Below, one piece after another: positions 1 to 8,476 of a DNA stretch of 64,000 bases. Positions within the stretch are counted from its first letter, which is position 1; each line of letters begins with the position of its first letter. Source of the stretch: Chengkuizengella marina. GTDB lineage: Bacteria > Bacillota > Bacilli > Paenibacillales > KCTC-33759. The DNA is taken from positions 35,284 through 99,283 of the forward strand of contig NZ_SIJB01000015.1 of assembly GCF_009910845.1 (NCBI RefSeq), read 5' to 3'. The translations under genes were made by a program, and so were the position numbers. Below the pieces are notes generated by a model, which saw nothing but the letters and a program-made list of their open reading frames with translations, had not been told where the DNA came from and ran no database searches.

Positions 1-1
1 T

Positions 2-703
2 ATAACTGCGACGGATACAGGAGTAGGAAAAACCGAAGTTGCAGCAGCACTAGCAGCTTTTATAAAGAACAGCAGAAAATTTGAAAATGTCCAATTATGG
101 AAACCTGTGCAATCTGGAGTGACTATGGGTGATCCAGAGGCAGACAGCTATCGATTATTACATGGAAGTGGATTGGATCAAAAGGAAGAAGATATAGCTA
201 CCTATACGTTTTACCAACCGCTTGCACCATGGATCGCAGCAGAGAGAGAAGGCAAGAAGATTGATTATATGAAGTTGGTTAGTGAAGGTCACAAACGACG
301 CATGAACAGTGATTTTCTTATCGTCGAAGGGGCAGGAGGGCTTATTGTACCTATTACTCAAGATAAGACAATAGCTAATTTAGTGACTGAATTAAGTCTT
401 CCGATACTCATAGTTGGTAGAGCCGGTTTAGGTACGGTGAATCACACTTGTCTTACCATTTCTTATGCTCGAAAACTCGGACTTGAGGTCAAAGGTGTTG
501 TATTAAATGGATATGAAGATGAAGCTGATCCTTCTATTGAAGAGAATATTACAATGATAGAAAATTTCACAGACGTACCTGTCATTGGTAAATTACCTTG
601 GTTAAACGTCAATAATGAAGAAGGTATCAATTGGGAATTAAGACGGAAAAAATGGATTAAAACCATTCATGAGCATTTGGATTTAAAGTCTATTTTTGAA
701 TAA
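2..703 (+). CDS. bioD: Dethiobiotin synthetase, 5' truncated by window edge
   Basis: ATP-dependent closure of the ureido ring of 7,8-diaminopelargonate to give dethiobiotin, the penultimate step of biotin synthesis in the cytoplasm. The frame is open from base 2 and reads straight into the P-loop TDTGVGKT, which in this family lies about ten residues from the N-terminus, so only the first few codons are missing. Downstream come the WKPVQSG motif and the VEGAGGL segment typical of BioD, and the length is normal. It is followed after a 115-nt gap by bioB, so it is the first visible gene of a biotin cluster. The true start lies left of the window. Confidence 0.95.
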   Translation: MTATDTGVGKTEVAAALAAFIKNSRKFENVQLWKPVQSGVTMGDPEADSYRLLHGSGLDQKEEDIATYTFYQPLAPWIAAEREGKKIDYMKLVSEGHKRRMNSDFLIVEGAGGLIVPITQDKTIANLVTELSLPILIVGRAGLGTVNHTCLTISYARKLGLEVKGVVLNGYEDEADPSIEENITMIENFTDVPVIGKLPWLNVNNEEGINWELRRKKWIKTIHEHLDLKSIFE

Positions 704-818
704 TAACATTACATAACAATATTAAGATTCTTTGCAGCAGTGTTTCTTAACATTCTCATATATCATTCATTTGTTCGGGTTCAAAAAATATTTACACTCA
801 TACAAGGGGGAATTATTA

Positions 819-1811
819 ATGATTACTACAAAACCAAATTGGAATGAATATGCTGAAAAAGCAATTAATGGTGAGTTATTAACGTTAGAAGAAGGGTTAT
901 CTGTGTTAGAAGCGGATGATGATGAGTTATTATCCATTATGAATGCTGCATTTCAAGTCAGAAAACATTACTATGGGAAAAAAGTAAAATTAAATTTAAT
1001 TATAAATGCAAAAAGTGGCTTATGCCCCGAAGATTGTGGTTATTGCTCTCAATCGATTGTTTCTGATGCACCTATTGAAAAATATTCGTTGTTAGAAAAA
1101 GATACATTGGTAGACGGAGCTAAAAAAGCGATGGAAATGAAGGTGGGTACATACTGTATTGTGGCTAGTGGAAGAGGTCCGTCTGGTAAAGAGTTAGATG
1201 AAGTGATTGATGCTGTTAAAGAAATTAAAGATACGATGCCTATGAAAATTTGTGCTTGTTTAGGGATCTTATCTGATGAGCAAGCAGCTCGTCTAAAAGA
1301 TGCGGGTGTAGATCGCTATAATCATAACTTAAACACTAGTAAATCCAATTATGCCAACATTACCTCAACACATACATATGATGATCGTGTAGACACAGTA
1401 GAACAAGTGAAAAAATCTGGTATGTCTCCTTGTTCAGGTTGTATCGTTGGAATGGGAGAATCCAATCAAGAGATCGTTGAAACAGCTTATGCGTTACGTG
1501 AATTAGATGCAGATTCTATTCCTGTAAACTTTTTGAATGCAATTAAAGGAACCCCTTTAGAAAACATGGATGAGTTAAATCCAAGAAAATGTTTGAAAGT
1601 ATTAGCATTATTCCGTTTCATTAATCCGACAAAAGAAATTCGTGTTTCTGGTGGACGTGAAGTGAATCTGAAATCTTTACAAGCACTTGGTTTATATGCG
1701 GCAAACTCCATTTTTGTAGGGGATTATTTAACGACTGAAGGGCAAGAAGCTACAGCAGATCACAAAATGGTGGAAGATCTTGGATTTGAAATTGAGGAAT
1801 GTGCTTTATAA
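819..1811 (+). CDS. bioB: Biotin synthase (radical SAM)
   Basis: Inserts sulfur into dethiobiotin to form biotin. The protein has 330 residues. The radical-SAM cysteines are visible as C69, C73 and C76 in GLCPEDCGYC, which bind the 4Fe-4S cluster, and a VSGGRE motif sits near the C-terminus as in other BioB proteins. The frame is open from 732, but only the ATG at 819 has a Shine-Dalgarno (AAGGGGG) at suitable spacing, so I use that start. The stop overlaps the bioF start (TAATG), which indicates translational coupling. Confidence 0.96.
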   Translation: MITTKPNWNEYAEKAINGELLTLEEGLSVLEADDDELLSIMNAAFQVRKHYYGKKVKLNLIINAKSGLCPEDCGYCSQSIVSDAPIEKYSLLEKDTLVDGAKKAMEMKVGTYCIVASGRGPSGKELDEVIDAVKEIKDTMPMKICACLGILSDEQAARLKDAGVDRYNHNLNTSKSNYANITSTHTYDDRVDTVEQVKKSGMSPCSGCIVGMGESNQEIVETAYALRELDADSIPVNFLNAIKGTPLENMDELNPRKCLKVLALFRFINPTKEIRVSGGREVNLKSLQALGLYAANSIFVGDYLTTEGQEATADHKMVEDLGFEIEECAL

Positions 1812-3016
1812 TGAGTTCTCATCAAAAATGGAAATGGATGCAAGAAGAATTAAAACAATTAGAACAAAAATCTCAGCTCAGATCATTACATGAAACAACA
1901 ATATTAGAAAATGGATGGATCTTACGAGACGGTAAAAAAATGTTGAACTTAGCTTCAAACGACTATTTAGGTTTAAGTGAAAGGTTCAATAAAACCAATG
2001 TAACTGAATTAATAGAGGAAGAAGAGCCAATCTCTTCCTCTCTTCGTTTTGGTTCAACAGCATCCAGATTGATTGTTGGAAATGATCCTATCTATAGAGA
2101 GTTTGAAACGCAGTTTGCTTCTTTCAAGGGCACGGAAGATTGTTTAGTGTTCAGTAGTGGATATATGGCAAATGTTGGAGTCATATCATCGATAATTGGA
2201 AGAAAGGATGTAGTATTTAGCGATCGTTTGAATCATGCAAGTATTATAGACGGGATTATTTTAAGCAGAGCAGAGAATAAACGTTATAGACATAGAGATG
2301 TAGAACATTTAGAATATCTGTTAAAAAAAGTAGATCTGAATCAGAAAAAACTGATCGTCACGGATTCTATTTTTAGCATGGATGGTAGTGTGGCACCTTT
2401 AAAGCAGTTAGTTGAATTGAAAAATAAATACGGTGCTATGCTTATGGTGGATGAAGCGCATAGTGGTGGTATTTATGGAATGAAGGGTCAGGGGTTAGTA
2501 CATGCTTTGGGATTAACTGATGAAGTGGATATTTTAATGGGTACTTTTAGTAAAGCATACGGTTGTTACGGGGCATATATTGCAGGGGATTCCATTTTAA
2601 TACAATACTTAATGAACAAAGCCAGGAGTTTTATATTTACTACAGCATTACCACCAATCAATATTGCTGCTATTAAGCAAAATTGGTGCCGTGTTAAGTC
2701 TGAGAATTGGAGACAGAAATTGTTATTAGAAAAATCCGCATGGTTTAAACAACAACTTCAATCGAGAGGTTTTAATATTGGAGAAAGTGAATCGCAAATT
2801 ATTCCACTTATTGTTGGGGACAACAAAAAAACCATGGAATTTAGTACTCTTTTACAAGAAAAAGGAGTAGCTGCGGTAGCAATAAGACCGCCTACGGTAC
2901 CAGAGGATACAGCAAGAATTCGTTTTACGATTATGAGTTCACATCAAGACGAGGATTTGAAAAAGGTGATAGAATATATCGATGAGGTTGGTGAATGTTT
3001 AAAGGTCAAAAAATAA
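1811..3016 (+). CDS. bioF: 8-amino-7-oxononanoate synthase
   Basis: PLP-dependent condensation of pimeloyl-ACP (or pimeloyl-CoA) with alanine to give KAPA, the first ring-forming step of biotin synthesis. The 401-aa protein shows the fold-type I aminotransferase pattern: NDYLGL near the N-terminus, VDEAHSGG, and the PLP lysine K248 in GTFSKAYG. The frame extends a little upstream, but the ATG at 1811 overlaps the bioB stop and gives the standard N-terminus. BioB-BioF-esterase order and tight spacing support one transcript. Confidence 0.95.
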   Translation: MSSHQKWKWMQEELKQLEQKSQLRSLHETTILENGWILRDGKKMLNLASNDYLGLSERFNKTNVTELIEEEEPISSSLRFGSTASRLIVGNDPIYREFETQFASFKGTEDCLVFSSGYMANVGVISSIIGRKDVVFSDRLNHASIIDGIILSRAENKRYRHRDVEHLEYLLKKVDLNQKKLIVTDSIFSMDGSVAPLKQLVELKNKYGAMLMVDEAHSGGIYGMKGQGLVHALGLTDEVDILMGTFSKAYGCYGAYIAGDSILIQYLMNKARSFIFTTALPPINIAAIKQNWCRVKSENWRQKLLLEKSAWFKQQLQSRGFNIGESESQIIPLIVGDNKKTMEFSTLLQEKGVAAVAIRPPTVPEDTARIRFTIMSSHQDEDLKKVIEYIDEVGECLKVKK

Positions 3017-3071
3017 TGTAACTAAATCATACAATTTGTCTAACTTATTTTGTTAAGAAAGTGAGAATGTT

Positions 3072-3785
3072 ATGTCAAAAAAGTGTATGTGGATTTATGG
3101 TTGGGCAATGTCCACGCAAATTTGGTCTGAAGTGATTGAGAACTTACCTGATTTTGAACATCATTTAGTTAATTTTAGTGAATGTAATGAAATTAACGAT
3201 TTTTATAAAGTGATTGAAAACAAATTGAAGGCTACTCCGGGTGAATGGACATTAATAGGTTGGTCATTAGGGGGGATGCTTGCATTAGAAACGATATTTG
3301 ATCAAAAGAAAAGAGAACAATACCGTATAAAATCTATGATCATCATCTCCTCAACTTTAAAATTTGTGAGTCAAGATCGTTCTAAGGGATGGCCTCAAAG
3401 AATTGTTCAGCGCATGAAAACACAGCTGTTAGCTCAACCAGAACAGACAATCAAACAATTTAAAAAACTTGTATTTCAATCCACAGATTATCCGAAATTG
3501 AGAGGACTATTTACTCAAAATGCAGAGACGGACTTTAACTTAAATGGATTAGAAGCAGGGTTAGATTATTTAATGACAACAGATTTGAGCTCAAGTTGGA
3601 ATCAATTTTGCGAAGATAAAAATACCATTCCTATTCTATGGATTCATGGGGAAAATGATGTGGTATGCCCATTATCTCCGCTTAGTATAACAAATGGTGA
3701 AAAAATAATCGTAGGAGAAGGGCATGCTCCATTTTTATTTGATACGGAAAAATTTATTTGCTTGACCAAGAAATTTTTGAAATAA
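3072..3785 (+). CDS. bioH: BioH-like alpha/beta hydrolase (putative pimeloyl-ACP methyl ester esterase)
   Basis: Probable carboxylesterase that releases pimeloyl-ACP from its methyl ester, completing the BioC-BioH pathway. The 237-aa sequence has an alpha/beta-hydrolase core with a candidate triad: S65 in GWSLGGM, D196 in HGENDVV and H218 in EGHAPF. It follows bioF by 55 nt on the same strand, and a bioC gene exists about 20 kb downstream, which fits a methyl-ester route. The family is diverse, so the function rests mostly on context; a general esterase remains possible. Confidence 0.75.
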   Translation: MSKKCMWIYGWAMSTQIWSEVIENLPDFEHHLVNFSECNEINDFYKVIENKLKATPGEWTLIGWSLGGMLALETIFDQKKREQYRIKSMIIISSTLKFVSQDRSKGWPQRIVQRMKTQLLAQPEQTIKQFKKLVFQSTDYPKLRGLFTQNAETDFNLNGLEAGLDYLMTTDLSSSWNQFCEDKNTIPILWIHGENDVVCPLSPLSITNGEKIIVGEGHAPFLFDTEKFICLTKKFLK

Positions 3786-3828
3786 GACAATAATCGACAA
3801 TTTTCTACACTTTATATCAAATTTCCTA

Positions 3829-3856
3829 TTTACAAACTGAATGACTTTAGTATACA
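3829..3856 (+). promoter_or_regulatory. Candidate sigma-A promoter upstream of first GH81 gene
   Basis: TTTACA at 3829-3834, a 16-bp spacer and TATACA at 3851-3856 resemble a sigma-A promoter. It would start transcription near 3863 and give a leader of about 160 nt that contains the short ORF and both palindromes. Inferred from pattern only. Confidence 0.35.
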
Positions 3857-3914
3857 CTTATGTTAGTACAAAATAACTATGGAACAACAATAACAACCAG
3901 TAAGGAGGAATATT

Positions 3915-3932
3915 ATGGTATTTAGGTATTGA
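3915..3932 (+). CDS. Five-codon leader ORF (MVFRY) with strong ribosome-binding site
   Basis: A near-ideal Shine-Dalgarno (AAGGAGG at 3902-3908) sits 6 nt before an ATG that opens a five-codon reading frame ending in TGA at 3930-3932. The stop overlaps the first palindromic operator. It may be a leader peptide or the stump of a deleted gene; nothing else in the sequence decides between them. Confidence 0.3.
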   Translation: MVFRY

Positions 3933-3944
3933 AATCGATTTCAA
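3929..3944. promoter_or_regulatory. Perfect 16-bp LacI/CcpA-type palindrome (cre-like), site 1
   Basis: TTGAAATCGATTTCAA is a perfect palindrome with the central CG and the TGAAA...TTTCA arms of LacI-family operators, including CcpA cre boxes. It lies 80 nt upstream of the first GH81 gene, probably downstream of the transcription start, where a bound repressor could act as a roadblock. Confidence 0.6.
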
Positions 3945-3960
3945 TTTATTTTCCTTCATT

Positions 3961-3976
3961 TTGCAATCGGTTTCAA
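3961..3976. promoter_or_regulatory. Imperfect LacI/CcpA-type palindrome (cre-like), site 2
   Basis: TTGCAATCGGTTTCAA is a second LacI-family operator-like site. Its centre is 32 bp from that of site 1, about three helical turns, so both sites face the same side of the DNA. It ends about 50 nt before the GH81 start. Confidence 0.55.
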
Positions 3977-4024
3977 TTCATTATATGACAATCTGAAAAT
4001 AAATAAATAAAAGGAGTGTTTACA

Positions 4025-7000
4025 TTGCATAAGATCAAATTATTGTCATTGATGACAACGCTTACACTACTAATAACTACTTTAATCCCTGCCAATCTAG
4101 CAATAGCTGACATTACTGAAAATGATGTTGCTGTAGGTGCAGGTGGGTATTCGACAGTTCAGAAAGGAACGCAGCTATATAATTGGGTATTGGGTCCGAG
4201 AAAATCACCACCAGCAGAAGATTTTACAACAAGCAATTTTGATGGAAAACCTTTACCAACTAATGATTGGTTAACTTCAGTATTATGGCATCAATATTCA
4301 GGCGCTTTATATGCACATCCATTATCTTTTCAAGCAACACCTACAGGTTTCGAAATTAGTAATCCTCCAAAAACAGTCAATACATTATTAGACGGAGAAA
4401 ATGAATTGGAACGTGAACACCGTCCAGGTCAAATTGACTTAGAGGTTCAAGCGACTACCTTTTCACCTGCGGATGCAAAGGCAGACAAGCTTGACGATTG
4501 GTCTGCAGACATTTTAATGGCTAGTAGTGATGAAAGTAAAAATATGAAAGCAACGATTGCACATGGTAGTCCTTATGCCTATTTTACTTTTGACGGCGCA
4601 GAACCAAAGGTTAAGTTTAATCTAGCTACAACAATTTTGCATCAAGATGATTCTTCGATTCAAATTTCAGTAAATAACAACGGTCAGACGAATTTTTACG
4701 GTTTATATGCTCCAGCTGGTACAACTTGGGCAAATAATGGAAACGAAGTAATTGCGGATTTGCCTGCAGGAAAGAATTTCTTTACTGTTGCCGGTTTACC
4801 TGATGGTGATGTGAGTACATTTAACTTCTATAAAGATCGTGCTTTTGCTTTTGTTACAGATACTAGAGTAGATTGGAACTATGATGAAGCAAGCAGTACT
4901 TTAACTACGAATTATATTATTACAACAACACCTATGGAAGGTACAAACACTGAAACGATTACAGCACTTTATCCACATCAGTGGAGGAATAATCCATTAA
5001 TACCTGACTCATCTTATTTATCTACGTATGATACGATTCGCGGCACAATGAAAACGATTGCTGGAACTGATTTCAGCACACAGTATGTATTTAATGGTAT
5101 TTTACCTTGGATGCCTGAACTAACAGATCCAGCAGATATTGCTAAACTTGAAGATTATGTTACTCAATATTTTGATTATGGTATGGGACTTAATCCTCCG
5201 TTCATAAATCCAGGTGCGGATGGAGGCAATGGCGGATATGATACGTATTGGATGGGCAAAAACCTTGGACGAATATCAAATCTTGCTCCGATTACAGCAC
5301 AATTGGATGATACTGAAAAAACAGATGAATTCGTACAATCAATGAAAAATACAATGGAATGGTGGTTTACGCCAACAAAGTTTAATGAAGCTGGTCAACC
5401 TGTTGAAGACAACTATTTCTATTATGATGATCATTGGAAAACATTAATTGGTTATAGTGCAAGTTATTTTTCAGATACAGAACTAAATGATCATCATTTC
5501 CATTGGGGTTATTGGATTTATGCAGCTGCACAAGTTGCTCTTCAAGAAGCAAATACTGTGGATGCATGGGATCAAGAAAGTCAGTGGGGCGGCATGGTGA
5601 ATGAATTAATTGGAGATATTGCAACCACTGATCGAAATTCAACCAAATACCCATTTTTAAGAAATTTTGATCCGTATGCAGGTCATTCATGGGCAAATGG
5701 TCCAGGATTTATTGATGCAAATGAATGGAGATATGGTGGAAACAACCATGAGTCTTCATCTGAAGCGATGAATGCTTGGGCTTCATTAATCCTATGGGGT
5801 GAAGCTACCGGAAACGACGAAATTAGAGATGCCGGTATATATATGTATACTACGGAGAGAGAAGCGATTAATAACTATTGGTTTGATATTTATGGGGATG
5901 TATTTGAACCTGAATTTTCAAATGACGATGCTGTTATGGTATGGGGAGGAAAGTACAACCATACGACATGGTGGACTGAAAACCCAGTAGAAGCACACGG
6001 AATTCAAATGTTACCGATTACACCTGCTTCTCTTTACCTTGGAACTGACCCGAATTATGTTGCGCAAAACTACAACAATACGTATGCTGAATTCCCAAAT
6101 TATTTGCAGAAGAAACAACAGTTCGGATGGGAAGGAATAGATAATACGGATGCTTGGCAAGATATACTAGTTTCATATTATGCACTTAGTAATCCAGCAG
6201 AAGCTTTAACATTATGGAAGGATGAAGATACGGAGATTGATCCAGCTGTTGGTGTGGAATTTGGTGAATCTAGAGCACATACGTACCAATGGATTAGATC
6301 TTTAGATGTGTATGGATTACCAAACTTTGATATTACAGCAAATACGCCACTTTATTCTGTATTTAACAAAGATGGGCTTAATACGTATGTGGCTTATAAT
6401 GCATCAGATTCAGACACTGTAGTTACATTCTCAGATTGCTTTGAATTAACAGTTCCAGCAAATGCGATGGCGCAAGAAACAGCAGTAAGTCCAGGAGGAA
6501 ATTGTTCTGGAACACCTCCAGGAGGTGGCGAGCCAGTAGAACCTGATACAGAAAACCCAACATCTCCAACAAATTTAAGTGCATCTAATGTAAGTGATTC
6601 ATCTGTGGAACTTAGTTGGACAGCAGCAACAGACAATGTTGGAGTATCAGGGTATGATGTTTTTCAAGACGGAAGCTTTGTGAACAGCACAACCAGTACT
6701 AACTTTGCAATTTCAGGTTTAGAAGCGGAAACCAGTTATACATTTACGGTTGTTGCAAAAGATAGAGCTGGAAATGAATCGGCAGTAAGTAGTGGCTTAA
6801 CTGTGACTACGGAAGCATCACCAGCCAATGAACCTATTACAATCACAGAAGAAGATTTCGTAGTAGAGATTGTGGATCAAGGGGCAGAATTGACTTTACG
6901 ATTCACACCAACATTAAGTACTAGTTTAGTAGACTTACGATATGTAGTAGATGGTGGTATACAACAAAATGTGAATACGATAAACAATGGAGGTATTTGG

Positions 7001-8314
7001 GAATATACAATATCGTCATTAAACGCAGGTAATGTTGTAGAGTTTTATTATACGTATTTAAAAAATCAACTAGCTGAGGATACATCTTGGTATAGATATG
7101 AAGTAGGTTCTGGTGTTGTAACTAATCCTGGTACACCAGATACTCAAGCACCAACAGCACCATCAAACTTAACTTCTACAGCAAAAAGTGATAGTACAGT
7201 TGATTTAGCCTGGGCAGCAGCAACAGATAACATAGGAGTAATAGGCTATGATGTTTATCAGGATGGGGTCTTTGTAGATCATACAACGACAACAGCTTAT
7301 CAGGTTACTGGATTAACAGCAAATACAACGTATTCGTTTGAAGTGATAGCAAAGGATGCAGCCGGGAATAGCTCAGCTGCTAGCAATTCAGTATCCATAA
7401 CAACGGATACAGCACCTCCATCTGGTGGAAATGTCATTGTAGGTCCAGATTTTACAGTTGAGATTGTAGATAGCGGAAGTAGTGTAACATTAAAATTCAC
7501 TCCAGATAATCCTGCAAGTTTTGCAGATGTACATTATAAAGTGAACAATGGCGGACAACAAAATGTAGGTAGCGTAAATCAGAATGGAGTCTGGGAATAT
7601 ACTATCCAAGGTTTAAATAACGGTGATATTATAGATTTCCAATACACTTATTTCATCACCTTTGGCCAAGATTCAGAATGGTATCAATATGAGGTAGGGT
7701 CAGGAGGAACTACTGATCCAGAACCACCAGTAGAACCAGAAGTAGACACGGAAGCACCGACAGCACCAACAAACCTAAACTTTACAGCAAAAGGTGAAAC
7801 TACAGTTGATTTAGCATGGACAGCAGCAACAGATAATGTTGGAGTGATCGGTTACGACGTTTACAAAGATGGAGTTTTTGAGGGTAACACAGTAGGGGCA
7901 TCTTATAGTGTAATAGGATTAACGGAAAGCACAACATATACGTTTACAGTGGTAGCTAAAGATGCAGCAGGGAACGAATCTGCAGCAAGTAATGCGTTAC
8001 AAGTGACTACAGATGCAGCACCAGCAACTCCAACAGACCCAACTGATCCTTTTGGTGTGACTTATCTTAATGATACAGAAGTTACGATCTGGTTTGTACC
8101 AGATGAAAATGCAACTTACGAATATATTATTTTGCATTATTTGATTAACAATGGACCACAACAAAATCCGACGTTAACTTACAACGATGCTACAGCAAGA
8201 TATGAAATCACAGTTACAAATGGACAAGTCATTCAAAGTTTACAATATGGTTTCACGTATAAAAAAGTAGGGGAATTCCAACAGGAGATTCCCATGGTGA
8301 ATAGTACACCTTAA
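4025..8314 (+). CDS. Secreted modular GH81 endo-beta-1,3-glucanase with FN3 and CBM56-type modules
   Basis: Secreted enzyme predicted to cleave beta-1,3-glucan (laminarin, curdlan, fungal wall glucan). I start it at TTG 4025, because the GTG at 4016 lies inside the Shine-Dalgarno AAGGAG. The 1429 residues are a signal peptide (1-29), a GH81 catalytic region (about 40-815), FN3 (838-930), a CBM56-type module (939-1032), FN3 (1038-1130), CBM56-type (1137-1227), FN3 (1238-1335) and a C-terminal CBM56-like module (1339-1429). Family landmarks are DHHFHWGY with candidate acid D489 and ESSSEA with E576/E580. Two cre-like palindromes precede it, suggesting carbon control. No LPXTG or SLH anchor is visible. 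Confidence 0.9.
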   Translation: MHKIKLLSLMTTLTLLITTLIPANLAIADITENDVAVGAGGYSTVQKGTQLYNWVLGPRKSPPAEDFTTSNFDGKPLPTNDWLTSVLWHQYSGALYAHPLSFQATPTGFEISNPPKTVNTLLDGENELEREHRPGQIDLEVQATTFSPADAKADKLDDWSADILMASSDESKNMKATIAHGSPYAYFTFDGAEPKVKFNLATTILHQDDSSIQISVNNNGQTNFYGLYAPAGTTWANNGNEVIADLPAGKNFFTVAGLPDGDVSTFNFYKDRAFAFVTDTRVDWNYDEASSTLTTNYIITTTPMEGTNTETITALYPHQWRNNPLIPDSSYLSTYDTIRGTMKTIAGTDFSTQYVFNGILPWMPELTDPADIAKLEDYVTQYFDYGMGLNPPFINPGADGGNGGYDTYWMGKNLGRISNLAPITAQLDDTEKTDEFVQSMKNTMEWWFTPTKFNEAGQPVEDNYFYYDDHWKTLIGYSASYFSDTELNDHHFHWGYWIYAAAQVALQEANTVDAWDQESQWGGMVNELIGDIATTDRNSTKYPFLRNFDPYAGHSWANGPGFIDANEWRYGGNNHESSSEAMNAWASLILWGEATGNDEIRDAGIYMYTTEREAINNYWFDIYGDVFEPEFSNDDAVMVWGGKYNHTTWWTENPVEAHGIQMLPITPASLYLGTDPNYVAQNYNNTYAEFPNYLQKKQQFGWEGIDNTDAWQDILVSYYALSNPAEALTLWKDEDTEIDPAVGVEFGESRAHTYQWIRSLDVYGLPNFDITANTPLYSVFNKDGLNTYVAYNASDSDTVVTFSDCFELTVPANAMAQETAVSPGGNCSGTPPGGGEPVEPDTENPTSPTNLSASNVSDSSVELSWTAATDNVGVSGYDVFQDGSFVNSTTSTNFAISGLEAETSYTFTVVAKDRAGNESAVSSGLTVTTEASPANEPITITEEDFVVEIVDQGAELTLRFTPTLSTSLVDLRYVVDGGIQQNVNTINNGGIWEYTISSLNAGNVVEFYYTYLKNQLAEDTSWYRYEVGSGVVTNPGTPDTQAPTAPSNLTSTAKSDSTVDLAWAAATDNIGVIGYDVYQDGVFVDHTTTTAYQVTGLTANTTYSFEVIAKDAAGNSSAASNSVSITTDTAPPSGGNVIVGPDFTVEIVDSGSSVTLKFTPDNPASFADVHYKVNNGGQQNVGSVNQNGVWEYTIQGLNNGDIIDFQYTYFITFGQDSEWYQYEVGSGGTTDPEPPVEPEVDTEAPTAPTNLNFTAKGETTVDLAWTAATDNVGVIGYDVYKDGVFEGNTVGASYSVIGLTESTTYTFTVVAKDAAGNESAASNALQVTTDAAPATPTDPTDPFGVTYLNDTEVTIWFVPDENATYEYIILHYLINNGPQQNPTLTYNDATARYEITVTNGQVIQSLQYGFTYKKVGEFQQEIPMVNSTP

Positions 8315-8336
8315 TTGAATCATTTAAAATTTTAAA

Positions 8337-8370
8337 CGCAGGTAGTAAATTTCATTCTTTACTACCTGCG
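8337..8370 (+). terminator. Inverted repeat between the two GH81 genes
   Basis: A 13-bp perfect stem (CGCAGGTAGTAAA at 8337-8349 with its complement at 8358-8370) and an 8-nt loop. No T-run follows, so it may be a weak terminator or an mRNA-stabilising hairpin in a two-gene transcript. Confidence 0.5.
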
Positions 8371-8476
8371 AATATAACACTTTAAATCCGATCATGTACA
8401 ATTATTTTTTAGATTCAAATTTCATTTAAATTATTAATTATTCCAGTCATATTCTTTCGAGGGGGAGGCAAAGATA

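Noticed and set aside
5382..5696. 104-codon ORF antisense to the first GH81 gene
   Set aside because: Lies within a clear coding region, has no ribosome-binding site and a low-complexity His/Gln/Asn-rich translation.
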